Both the position numbers and the translations under genes were made by a program. DNA of 64,000 nt, taken from Neocallimastix lanati (nom. inval.). Its lineage: Eukaryota > Neocallimastigomycota > Neocallimastigomycetes > Neocallimastigales > Neocallimastigaceae. The notes beneath the pieces are model-generated. The model was given only the letters and a program-made list of their open reading frames with translations, was not told where the DNA came from and made no database searches. Every line of letters starts with the position of its first letter. Positions within the stretch are counted from its first letter, which is position 1. The stretch covers positions 340,501 to 404,500 of the forward strand of contig JACVTC010000031.1 of assembly GCA_016946835.1 (NCBI GenBank), written 5' to 3'. Below, one piece after another: positions 42,537 to 56,153 of this stretch.

Positions 42537-42900
42537 TGTACAGAAAAATTCTCAACAATAATATGCATGTTAGTGAGCTAACACTGGAAAATGACATTGG
42601 AGTTGGATCAATACGTAACAAAATTAAAGGAACAGATGTTTCGAGGGTTACTTGTATAGCTTCACAAATTTTTAGTAATTCTAGTGATTGCTTTGATATA
42701 TTGGCTCCTCGTTATATCTTTGCCGTCTACCTATCTTCCTTATAATGATGATAAAAGTTTTTTACGATTTGGAAGGCAACGGAGGAATTCTTCTTTTTCT
42801 GCACTACTTGTAGCAGGGGTGACAGCCTGTTTAATTTTAGAACATCCAGAAATTACATGTAATAATTCTTTAATGAAAAAAAATATTACAGGAAATTTTT
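42537..42900 (+). pseudogene. Subtilisin-like serine protease relic
   Basis: The first frame contains NSSDCFDILAP (about 42675-42710), matching the subtilase FxNYG..VDIxAPG region. After a frame change, NSSFSALLVAGVTACLILEHPEI (about 42790-42858 in two pieces, NSSFSALLVAG then VTACLILEHPEI) matches the G-T-S-x-A-x-P-x-V-A-G-V-x-A active-site region. The catalytic Ser is preceded by Ser-Ser rather than Gly-Thr and the Pro is replaced by Leu. The N-terminal Asp and His motifs are absent. It is decayed and cannot encode a working enzyme. Confidence 0.6.
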
Positions 42901-42931
42901 TGAGGAGATTATTCTCGATAAATCTAGAATC

Positions 42932-42965
42932 CATGATAGTCCCAATAATTATTGGGACTATCATG
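42932..42965. repeat. Perfect 34-bp palindrome
   Basis: The arms are 17 bp (from CATGATAGTCCC) without a loop, followed by near-symmetric flanks (GAATC / AATTC). It lies just after the protease relic. It could form a cruciform in DNA or a hairpin in RNA. Its function is unknown. Confidence 0.85.
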
Positions 42966-43225
42966 AATTCACTTATTATAAAAAATAGTTTATTCGGCAA
43001 AAAATCAGTATATAGGTTGTGGAGTCTTTTCTGGTAAAAGATCTTATTTAAATAATGAATATTTTTCTTATGTAGTTATTTTGGTTCTAACAATAATTTC
43101 TTTGGTTCTGACTGTCAATGTGAATTTAGTTATTTCACCTCCAATAAACAACAATAATAACAACAACAATGGCAACAACAATGATAATAATTATAACAAC
43201 AGTAGCAAAATACAGCAAAAACGAA

Positions 43226-43545
<320 letters not shown>

Positions 43546-43559
43546 CAATGCTAGTCTTT

Positions 43560-46500
43560 AAAATTAGGATATTCATGTTATCTTACTGGCACTAAAGACC
43601 GCAGAAATAAAATAAAATAAAATAAAAAATATATAATAATTTTAAAGATTGCTGTTATGAGAAAAAAAAGAACAACATGAACTTTTGTGAAACATATATC
43701 ATATTATATTATATACATAATTAAATATTTAAAAATATTATTTTAATGATATATTAAAATTTAAGTAAAATATTTTTTTTATCTGAATCATAAATTTATA
43801 TTATTATCATATGCATATTGTTATTATAATTATATAAATATAAATTATTTTAAATATAAATTATTTGCTTTTGATATAATTTATTTATAAATAAATTATT
43901 ATAAATGATATTTTTTTTTATAAATTTTAATATATTATAGTTTAATATATTCTCTAATTGTATAAATATAGGACAAATAAATAAAAGGTATGAAAATTAA
44001 AAAATAAATATTATGAAAATGAATTATAAATGTGGTAAAAGAAATATAATTATATTAATTTTTTATATTAAGGCTTTTTGAAATCTTTTTTAATTTTATT
44101 TTTAATTTTATTTTATTTTATTTATTTTTTTATAAATATAATAAAATCTCAAGATTTCTTATTAATAAGATTGTTTCTATAATTGAAATAATAATAATTT
44201 ATACATTAAGTATTTTCCATGGTATAAATATTAATGAATGTTTCAAAGGAAATTGTATATTATTAAATATCTTTTATATAAATGATTTAATGCTTCTTAA
44301 AGACTAAAATATTAATAAATTATTTTTTACATTCAATTTTTTTTTTTTTTATTTCATTTCATTTTTTTTTCTTTTTATATATATATAACTATTAATTAAT
44401 TAATAATATATTGACACATATTCAATGAACAAAACAATAAAAGTATATATATATATATTAATAATAAAAAATTCTAATGAGAAATGGTTATTTCGTTAAA
44501 GCAAGAAAATATGAAATTTTGCTAAAAGAACTTAGAAGGTATGTATATAATTTAATATAAAATAGTCCAAAATAAATTGAGCTTTGAATTGAGATTCTTA
44601 AATCCTGATGTGGATATAAATATGATACTTGCCGTTTGGCAACATTTTTTAGAATTAATTATTATATTGATGATCATTGTCTATATTATTATTAATTAAG
44701 TTGTTGACCTTCATAAAGTTTGAAAATTTTTATAATAAATAAAATAATACAAATTTTTAAAAAAATTCTTGTTTCGTCCAATAATTTTTATTGATCTAAT
44801 ATGATAATAATATTTAATTTATATTATGAATAATGTTTGATTGATTAATATATAAATACTAGTTATATTGTTATGATTTTAATATCTACCTACAACAAAA
44901 TTATGCTGTTGCTTCCGGTTGGGAACAATAACAACTTTAATTTAGAGATATTAAGAAAATCATATATTAATTATATGTGTAGATGAAATAAATGGAACTG
45001 ATAAAGAAATAGAATGTATAAAAATTTTAAATAATAAATAATAAATTATAGATAATAAAAAATTAATATTCAATAATTGAATAATTAATAATAAATAATA
45101 AATAAAATAAATAATAAACAATAAATAATAAAAAATAAATAATTGAATAATAAATAATAAATAATAAATAATAACTAATAAATAATAAATAAATAAATAA
45201 TAAATAATAAATAATAACTAATAAATAATAAATAAATAAATAATAAATAATAAATAATAAATAATAAATAATAAATAATAAATAATAAATAATAAATAAT
45301 AAATAATAAATAATAAATAATAAATAATAAATAATAAATAATAAATAATAAATAATAAATAATAAATAATAAATAATAAATAATAAATAATAAATAATAA
45401 ATAATAATAAATAATAAATAATAAATAATAAATAATAAATAATAAATAATAAATAATAAATAATAAATAATAAATAATAAATAATAAATAATAAATAATA
45501 AATAATAAATAATAAATAATAAATAATAAATAATAATAATAATGGAATAATAAATAATAAATAATGGAATAATAAATAATATATAATTAAATAATAAATA
45601 ATTAAATAATAAATAATAAATAATATATATTTATGAATAATGAATAATGAATAATGAATAATGAATAATGAATAATGAATAATGAATAATGAATAATGAA
45701 TAATGAATAATGTATAAACTTTAATTTATGAAAAGTTCAAATCCATTTTTAAATGAAATTTTATTGGATGAAATTAAAGTTGCTAAATAAAAGATTTTTT
45801 CAACAAATCAAAATTAAATTAAATTAAATTAATATTACACTCTTATATATGTGGCTTGATTAATAGTATATTAATATATATTTATTTATATATAGTTAAT
45901 ATACTATGATATATTATAAAATACTTCAATAGAATTAATATTTTGTTATAGAAAGTTTTATTTTTAGATAAAATATGTTATGGTTATTATATATAATTAA
46001 TTTATTATACATTATTTATCATACATTAATTTGTGTACATTATTATACATTAAATATACATTTATTGATATACATTAAATTTTATATTAATTGTACATTC
46101 ATTGTTAATGAATATTAATTTCATATTTATTAATTTATTTCATATATATTATTATATTTATATATATATATTATTTATTTATTATAATATTATATATCAT
46201 AAATAAAATATATAATAAATGTAATATATGTACTATACTACTAAATAATAAAATGTTGATTTCCATATTATTAAATATTAATTTATTTTGAATCAACAAT
46301 AATAAAAAAAAAAAAAATTATTATTATTTTATCTTTATAATTTTTTTTTTTAAAAAAAATAACTTTATAACATTAAAATTTTCATTAATAATTAATATTT
46401 AAATTAGTAACAATTGTAAGTTTTACACCATTTAAATTGAGAAGAAAAGATAAAAAGCAATTGAGAAGATTATCAAAATAATGTATAACTGTTTGATAGA

Positions 46501-46919
46501 ATATTTTGATAATATTGAATTTTATCTAATTGGAAGTGAAAATATTTAAGATAGATTTGAAATTAAATCAAAACAAATATTACTTCATAAAATACACATA
46601 TTTATTCACATATATATTTTTTTGTATATACTTCACAAATATTATAAATTATTCTCTAAACATTGTTAAATAAGATTGAAGACAATTAAATATAATATTT
46701 ATTTTGTTTAATTATATATCTTATATATATATTTAATTTATTATTATAATTATAAATTGTTATATCAAATTTCCATTATTATTTTTATTTATTATATATA
46801 TATTTATAAAGATAATTTAAAATATATTTATTATTTTTTATTATTTTTATTTTTACTAATTAACAATATATAAATTATATATATAAAATTAATATTATCT
46901 TAACTATTAAGATTTCAAA
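43560..46919. other. Intergenic with large microsatellite
   Basis: Apart from the repeat at 45040-45715 no feature is seen. Stops occur in all frames, and poly-A/poly-T runs are frequent. Confidence 0.65.
45040..45715. repeat. Composite (AATAAATAATAA)n / (AATAATG)n satellite
   Basis: About 590 bp of AATAAAT-type units, ending in about 80 bp (45633-45712) where the unit switches to TGAATAA. Confidence 0.9.
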
Positions 46920-49904
46920 ATGTCTGATGGTAAATATATTATTTTTTTCACCTTTAGATAAGATTATAGTAAAAATACAAAGCTATATGATTTTAGTTTA
47001 TTCATTATTTTTCTTATTAATAAAATTTATAATTTAATAGGTAAGAAGAAGTCTAAGAAGGGAGTTACCATGAACTTAACTGATTTCCTCTCTGTTGGAA
47101 ATAGTAAATATTTTTATTTATAATAAGATAATGAATTTTATAAAGGATAAACGTATTAATATATATATATTTTTTTAAATTATTATTAAAAAGGTGTTGG
47201 TAATTGGGGTGATGATATTGAACTTCCAACTGGACGTATGTATTGAAATAAAAGATTTTTGAATATATAAATTTTTAAATATACTCAAATAATTAAATGA
47301 AAACTATTTGAAATCTTTAAAATAAAATAAAAAAAATAGCACAATCTGATTCTAGATCATATGGTGATAGTGTTTTTGGTAGCAGTAGTAACCGTTATGA
47401 TAATAATGATAGATATGACAAATATAATAACAACAATAATAATAATAATGAACATTATGGAGGAGGTTATGAACGTAATAATGATCGTTATGGTAACAAT
47501 GATCGTTACGGTAACAACGATCGTTATGGTAACAACGATCGTTACGGTAATAATAACCGTTATAATAACAATGACCGTTATAATAACAATGACCGTTACA
47601 ATAACAATGACCGTTACAACAACAATGACCGCTACAATAACAATGACCGTTACAATAATAGAAATAATGATAGATACTATGGTGGAAGACAAGGAAATCA
47701 AAGTAAATAATTTTTAAATTGATTTATTTTTTTTTTTGTTAATTTTTTTTCTTCTAATCTTTAAAACTTCATTTAATAACAATATTATATTTTAATAATT
47801 AAAAAGACCATGATTCATATGGACAAGGTAATATATATTATATATTCAGTTATTGATTAAATATTATTAATTTTTAGAAATATAAAAACAATTTAATTAA
47901 TTTATTATTTTATAATATAAATTATATTTAATTATAATATATATTAAAAGACCAAAGAAGACATTACCAAAATGATAGATATGGTGGTAACAATCGTTAT
48001 GATAATCGTGAACGTTTCGATCGTTATGATAACCGTGAACGTGAACCAAGACAAAGACCATCTCGTCCAATTCCAGAAAATCCACCATACACCGCTTACT
48101 TTGGTAATCTTCCAGAAGACACCACTGAAGAAAGTTTACGTTCAGTTATTGCTCCATTAAAGGTGTATATTTAAATTTTAAATTAAATATAGAATCCGAA
48201 TGTAATTATAAAATTAAATTTATTAATTTTTTAATAAATTATTATTTTATTATTTGAATATAATACATTATATAATTTTTAATTTTATATAAAAAAGGTT
48301 AAGAGTATTAGACTTATTACTCATGAAGATGGTAGATTGAAGGGATTCGGTTATGTTGAATTTGAAGATCGTGTTGATTTAGAAAACGCTATTAGGGGAG
48401 AAGAAGTTGTAAATATCACCTTATGTTATCGTTTATTAAAATAATTGTAAAATAGAATACCTTTTTGAATTTTTTCGTATCATTAAATGATATTGTATTG
48501 TTATTTATTTTTATTTATTTACTTTATAAATAGATGTACAAGGGTCGTATATTGAGAATTGATGTTGCTGAACGTGAGTATTAGAAATATATATAAAAAT
48601 ATGAGTAAAATATAATATTGTACTCATAAGTTCAATATTAATGATTTACTCGTAATTTTTTTTAAATATATATATAATTTAAATGACCTTTATAAATTAA
48701 TATCAAAATGCAGAAAAGGAAAAGCCAGAAAAGCCATCTGATAATTCTAACTGGAGAGCACGTTCTGAAAATAAGAATGGTTTTAGTGTATTTGGTAACC
48801 GTAATAATAATAATAATCAATATAATAATAGACAAGAAAATAATAACTGGAGAGTTCGTAATAATGGTACATATATTAATATAAACTTTTTTTTTCTTTG
48901 TTTAAAATTTTTCAGTTAAGAATAATAAAAAGAAATTGAAGTTGTAAATTTGTTTATAAAAGAATTAGATATATAATTATTTTAATATTTTACTGTAATA
49001 CTTATCTATATTTTTTAGATATAAATTAATATTTTATTTATTGATAATAAATGAAAATTATAATTTAATTTAATTTAATTTATTAATTTAAAAAAAAATA
49101 TTATTAATTTATTAATATATTATTTATTTAATTTTTTTATTTAATATTTATTTTTTTTTTAATATTAATATTTATTAAAAAAATTACTTAATAAATTGAA
49201 ACAATAAAAAAGATAATGGATCAAATCAAGGTAGAAAACCATTCGGTAATCATAGAATTGATGAACCACTTTCTTCTCCAGTTTCAGCTTCAGCTCCAGC
49301 TGCACCACCAAAGAAGAAAATCAATCCATTCGGTGAAGCTAAACCAGTTGATACTGCTGAAATTGAACGTAAGGTTGAAGAAAAGATGATTAAGGCTGAT
49401 GAAGAAATCTTGAAGAAGGATAAGGAAAATGAAGAAAAGAAAGAAGGAGAAAATGAAGAATCAAAGGAAGCTTCCGACACTCAAGCTCCAGCTGCTGCTC
49501 CAGCACCAAGAGAACGTCCAATGAGTCAACAAAAGACTCGTTCAAGCTACTATAATAATAATCGTAACAATAGACCAGCTGAAGAAAATTCATGGAGGAG
49601 AAGTACTAATTCTGCTCCAGCTTTCAAATCTACTGGTGTTTTCCAAAGAAACAACAACCGTGGAAGATACCAACAACCACGCAATAACTACAATCAAATG
49701 AGAAAAGAAGAAGAAAACCATAATGTTGTTGAAATAAAAAACACTTACCAAGTTCTTCAAAATGTAAATATATTATTTTATTTTTAATTTTAAATATTAA
49801 TATTAATATCAATAAAAGTTTATATATATTTAAAATAAAAAATATCTAATTCATTAAATTATTATATTTTATTATTTAAATATTTTTTTTTTTTTTAGGA
49901 ATAA
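46920..49904 (+). CDS. eIF4B: Translation initiation factor eIF4B
   Basis: Eleven exons with GT..AG introns join in frame to 523 codons: 46920-46929, 47041-47103, 47194-47235, 47340-47702, 47807-47827, 47951-48162, 48298-48408, 48534-48573, 48714-48866, 49213-49763, 49899-49904. The start KKKSKKGVTMNLTDFLS is the eIF4B signature. An Asn-rich region with about a dozen NNDRYGNN-type repeats follows (about 55-160). An RRM (about 212-290) has RNP2 YFGNLP (216-221) and RNP1 KGFGYVEF (252-259). After it come KKKINPFGEAKPVDT and a charged helix, as in eIF4B. The factor stimulates the helicase eIF4A during cap-dependent initiation in the cytoplasm. The DRY repeats stand before the RRM, whereas in the animal protein the DRYG region follows it. 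The first coding exon is 10 nt, exon 5 is 21 nt, and the last holds one codon plus the stop. Splice sites are read by eye. Confidence 0.93.
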
Positions 49905-52668
49905 ATAATTTATTTAGAAAATATATAGAGATAAATTTAATTAAGCACGTTATTTTTATATTAATTTATTTATATATTTATAACATATATAAATAAATCA
50001 TCATTAGAAAATATTAAAAAAAATATTCTTTTTAATTATACTTATTTATATTTTTAAAAATTTTTTTTTATAATTTTATCATAAATAAAAAATATAATAT
50101 AAATAATTTAAAAATATATGAAAAAAGGAAAAACAAGAAAATATTCAAATGATGAAAATTAAAAAGAAACAAAAAAAAATCGAAAAACAAAAAACAAAAA
50201 ACAAAAAATCAAAATCATTATCAAAAAAAAAGTAAAATTAAAAAAAAAAAGAAAAAAAAGAAACTAAATTATTTAATATTTAATTTATAAAATAATAATA
50301 ATAATAATAATAATCGCAAAACAATTAATAGTAAAAAAAAAATAGAGAAAATGAATAATAGATATATTTTTATTATCTATATTTTTTTATTTAATTTTTT
50401 TTTTTTATTTAATTCAAATAATAATTTTTAAATAATTATTGTCAGAATAATAAAAAAAAAAAAAAAGAGGAAAATATATGTTTATATATGTTAAAAAAAT
50501 AAGATATATAAAAATAATACATTTTTTTAAAAAAATAAATAATACTAATTATATAATAATAATAATAATACTAATAATGAAGAAAAAAATTATTTTATAG
50601 TGAAATTTTTTAGATTTTAGTTTTTTTTTATATAACATTTTTTTTTATTTTAAATTAATATACTAAATTTTATAAATTTTATTATAAAATTAATTTTAAT
50701 AATAATAGAGGAAAAAAAAATACATACACTCACATACACACGAAAAAATATAAAAAAGAAACCAATTAAATTGCATTTGCAAACAAACAAACAAACAAAC
50801 AAAAAAAAAAAAAAAAAAAAAAAAAATAAAAATTATTAAGATAAAAAAATTAATTATAAATATAATTATATTTTTTAAAGATTTACTTAATTTCTAGTTA
50901 TTATTCATTTGTAGTTATTGAGTTTTATTATTTACTTTTTTATTTTTTATTTTTATTTATTCATTTTTTTATGATATATAGATATATTTTCTTTATTATT
51001 ATGAATTAAAGTATTATTATTATTATTATTATTATTTAATAAGTATTATTATTTTTTTCTTTAAATGTAGTAAATATATTAATATTTTTTAATTACTTTT
51101 TTTTTTTTTTTTTTTTTTTAAACTTTAATAGATAAAAAAGGCAAGTTTGATTTAGCATTTTTTTGTTTTTATATATGGTAAAAATAGTATAATTATTTCT
51201 AAATATTAATTTGTAGTCATTAGTTAATTAAACTATTATTATTATTATTATTATTATTATTACTTATTTATTATATATTATGGGTATAAACAAATAACAA
51301 AGAAAATCTTTTTTTTTTTTTATTTTATTTTATTTTATTTTATTTTTTTATTTTATATAAATTTTCATCATTGTTTTGTTTTGTTTGGCTTACGAGTGAT
51401 TTTTTAATTACTTTGAAATAAATATTATTATTTATTATTTAAGGTGATATTCATTTATATTATAAAATGGAAAATTGTAACCCATTGTCTATAGGTGATT
51501 TTATTATATTATTATTTTCATTGGTATAATATTTAGGATAAAAAATAAATTTAATTATATGATAACAAATAAATTTTGATTTGTAAGGATTAAAATTGTT
51601 CATTAATATATATAATATTAAATATTTTGAGAAATATTATAAAATATTTAATATATTATTTAACTATCAAAAAAGAAAAAAAATATATATATATATATAT
51701 ATATCTATGAATAATTTTCATTTAAAATTTAGGATGATAAATAATTTTATCTAATAATTTATATTAAATAGATATTTAAATAAAATCATAAAAAAAAATT
51801 ATTAATTTATAATATGTAAAGTGACTTTCACCTGTATTATAAATAAAATAATACATTTTTATTTATTTATAACTTTTTTAAAAAAAAAAATAAAAAAAGT
51901 TTCAAATGGTTTATTGAATAAAAAAAAAAAAGAAATCTATTCATTCTATAAAAAATTATATAATATGGAGTTAGTATGTAATATTAAAGTTTAATTTATT
52001 AATATTAATTATTGTATTATTTTATATAATGATTATTATATTATAATTAAAAAATTTAAATATTTATCATATTTTTTAAATATATTTAATTATTTAATTA
52101 TATATATATACATTTTCCTTTTTGGTATGGATAATATAAAAATAATAACAATAATAATGATATAAATATATATAAAATAAAACGAATTTTTAATAATAAT
52201 AATATATATTTGATATTGTATTCTATAATTAAATCTATCATTCTTATTTAAAAAATTTTCCTTTTTATTATCTTTATATTTTAATCTAAAAATTGTTTAT
52301 ACCAATAGTTTATATTTTACAGAAAACTAAAAAAAAAAAGAAAAAAAATATATAATTGTTACAATAAAAATAATATTAATATGAAATAAAAATTAAAATT
52401 TATAGTAATCGTAATTAAAATAGCAATTAAAACAGTATACTACTGAATAAAATAATAAAATATGACTCCTTTTTGTTTTTATTTTTATTTGTATAAAGAC
52501 TACATTTAAAAAAAAAAAAAAAAATACTTTTTAATTATTATTTTTTAATTAATATATTTTTATTAAAAAATTCTTTAAACCCTCTTTTAACTTTTATTTT
52601 TCATTAAATAATTTTTTTTTTATGTATGAAATTTATTATTTCTTTCTAATAATTAATTACATTAATTC

Positions 52669-52699
<31 letters not shown>

Positions 52700-53160
52700 T
52701 ATAATTATTGCATAAATCAATCTAAAATTAGAATCTTTAATATTATTTTTCATTATAATACATACATTAATTAAATTTAAAATAAATGCATTTTATTTCA
52801 TTTCATTTCATTTTTTTTTTTTTTTTTTTAAAAAAAAGTATTCCATAATATGTTTTATATATATATATTTACAATTATATATAATTTATAAATAATACTA
52901 GCTATTTTTCAGTGAATAATAATTTTTTCACAATAATTTTTTTTATTCAAATTTAAAAAAAAAATATTAGTAATAATAATTACTAATATTTAGTTATTAG
53001 TGATAATACACAATAATATATAAACTTTTTTTTTTTTTTTTTTTTTTTACTTTTTAAATCAAAAATTATTTCATATTATGAATTAATGAATTCTTTCAAT
53101 TTCAATTATATATACTTCTTATAATAATTGTATTATTTTAACATTTTATGAATAATATCC

Positions 53161-53226
<66 letters not shown>

Positions 53227-53870
53227 ATGAAAAGCCATAGAATTAAAAGTTTATTGATAGTTTAAATAATGTTAATTAAATTTCTTAAGATTAATTAAAT
53301 AAAAAAAAAAATATTAAAATTTAAATTATATATTTTAATATTTAATTATCTATTAAAGTTAAAATTAATTAAAGTGTATAATTAATAATTTAAATTCAAT
53401 TAAATATTCTGTATAAATAATTTATAACTTTAATATTTGTACTATAATTTTTTGGCTATTTTTTATTTTATTTTATGTTAAAAGCTTTATTTTTGAGAAA
53501 GAGGATAATAAATTAGGGTTTTACAGAATAAAATTTAAATAAAGTAAAAATATTTTAAAATATTATATAAATTTTAAATAAAGTAAATAAGTGTAGAAAT
53601 TATAAAATTTATTATTTTTATAGTATTTTAGTTTATTTAATTTTATAAAGCATCCGTAGTTGTAAAAATTTAAAATGCTTTCAATTTTTTTTTTTTAAAA
53701 AAAATTTAAAAAAAGAAACATGAAATTATTATCCTTTTTTTTTTTTTTTAAACAAGAAAGTTTAAAAAAAAATGAACATAAAAAGTATATACCAAGATTG
53801 GTAGTACAATAAAAAATTATATATATATAATTATTTAATGATTAGAGTTATATAAATTAATTTTTTTTTT

Positions 53871-53915
<45 letters not shown>

Positions 53916-54855
53916 CTTATTAATTATTAGTATAATTACTTCAAATGATGTATAAATTAATAAGGTGTAATAGTGGCAAAGCGTGACAAAGAGATTAAAA
54001 AACAGATGAATAAAACTAATCTATTCTAATCTTTAATAATAATAATATACTCTTTTTATATTATATATTTTATTTAGTTAAAAAAATATTATAATCTAAT
54101 AAGTTCTACATAATAATATCCAATTAACACCTTATAAGAGTAATAACAATTTAAAAAAAAAAAAAAATCATAAATTATTAATATTATTTTTTCATTGAAT
54201 TAATTTCAAATTAATATTCCTTTTTTCTTTTGTTTTCCAATTTAAAATTATATGTATATTTTATTCTATTTTATTTAATTTTATTTTATTTTATTTTTTT
54301 TTTTTTTTTTTTGAATTATAAGGTTTTTTTTTTTTTTTAAAAAAAAAAAAAAGAATTTCTTCTTTCATTTTATTTTAATTTTCTTTTATATAGGTTTTTA
54401 TAATTCTTAATATTATTAAATATATGAAATATTCAAATAAAAATAATAATGTTACGTAACACTTTGACTTTGAAAAGGAATTTTAAATAAATACATAAAT
54501 ACATAAACACATAACTATATATTTAAATTCAAATAAAAAAAAAACAATAACAAAAAACAAAAAAAAGATGTATTTTTTTATTATATATAATTAAATTTTT
54601 TTTTTTTTTTTTTTTTAAATGAATAATACATAGAATAAGTATATTAATTAAATTTTTTTTTTAATTAATTTTTAAAATTTTATTTTATTCATCATCCATT
54701 AAATTAAAATTTCTTTATCTTATTTGTAGAAAATGTTAATATGTAAAAAATCAAATAGAAAATATTGTGTTCAATAAGACTTCCATATTAATTTAATTAG
54801 TTTTATTTTTCATAATTATCATTTCATTTTATTTTATTTCCTTTTATTTTTTTTT

Positions 54856-54887
<32 letters not shown>

Positions 54888-55640
54888 CTTTTTTATTAAT
54901 ATTATTATTATTATTTTTTCCCTTTGTTTTTCTTTAAATAAAAAATATTAATATTTACATTTAAATATAAGAAGTATTATATTTATAAGAAATATTTCTC
55001 AATTTCATAAAATATTTAATGTAACAGAAAAAAAAAAAATAAAAATAAGAATTTCAAAATAAGAATTTCAAAATATATTTAATGGGAAAAAATAATATAA
55101 TATTTTAAATTACTATTTTTAATAATGGAAATATTTATATAAACATTTATCGTAAAACAGTGTGGAAATATATACATAACAATAATTAATTATAAGATAT
55201 TATTCTTTTAAAGAACATAATATACATATATATATATTTTATATATTTTATTAAACATATTTATCTATTCTATAAAATAATTATATATTTATGGCATTTA
55301 ATACATTATTTCGATATTAAAAAAAGAAAGATAAATAAATATACAGATAATACCACATTATATTCGATATTCTATTATACTATTCTTTTTAAATAAACAT
55401 TTTACTTTATTTTTAAAAAAGTCTTAAATTATATTTCTATTTTCTAAATTTAAGACAAACATAAAACATTTTAAATACAGACTAAAAAAAAATAAAATAT
55501 AAATTATATATCAAAATTAACACAATTAAATAACGACTAAAAACATAGACATTATATATTACGACTTCTTTTTTTTTTTTTTGTTGTTTTTTTTTTCTAA
55601 AATTTAATAATAAATATATATATATATTTAATCATAAAAA
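49905..55640. other. 5.7 kb without a recognisable gene
   Basis: Extremely A+T-rich, with many mononucleotide runs (for example poly-A at about 50802-50826, poly-T at about 53866-53910 and 54857-54887) and (ATT)n at 53166-53223. No open frame, tRNA or repeat family is recognised. Untranslated ends of the flanking genes must lie here. Confidence 0.65.
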
Positions 55641-56084
55641 ATGAAAACTAATAGAAGATATAATAATATAACAATTGATATAAGAAAAAGAGATACAGGT
55701 ATATATTTTTGCATCTTAATTAAATCTATTAATTTAACAATATATTGTTTTATAATAAGATATTATTAAAGAATATATTTTCTCTTCCTCATATATTTAA
55801 TAATATATGATAATCAATTGTATTATACTTCATTCTTATATAGGAAATGACTATTCTGATGATAGTACCAGCTTCTCTGAAGAAGAAAATGTAAATATTA
55901 ATATAAAATATTAAATTTTCTAGTAGGAATATTATTTGGATATACATAATATTATTCCTTGATTTATAAATTATATTTTATATTAATTATTTATATATTT
56001 TAATATCTATATACTGATTATTATTATTATTATTTTATTTTTATTTATACTTTTATTTTTATTTTTATTATTTTTATTTTTCTT

Positions 56085-56153
<69 letters not shown>

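Noticed and set aside
47357-47717. Open frames on both strands over the DRY repeats
   Set aside because: They are other-frame readings of eIF4B exon 4. The eIF4B frame joins correctly to all flanking exons.
49250-49812. Minus-strand Ser-rich and Phe-rich open frames
   Set aside because: They are antisense readings of eIF4B exon 10 without recognisable motifs.
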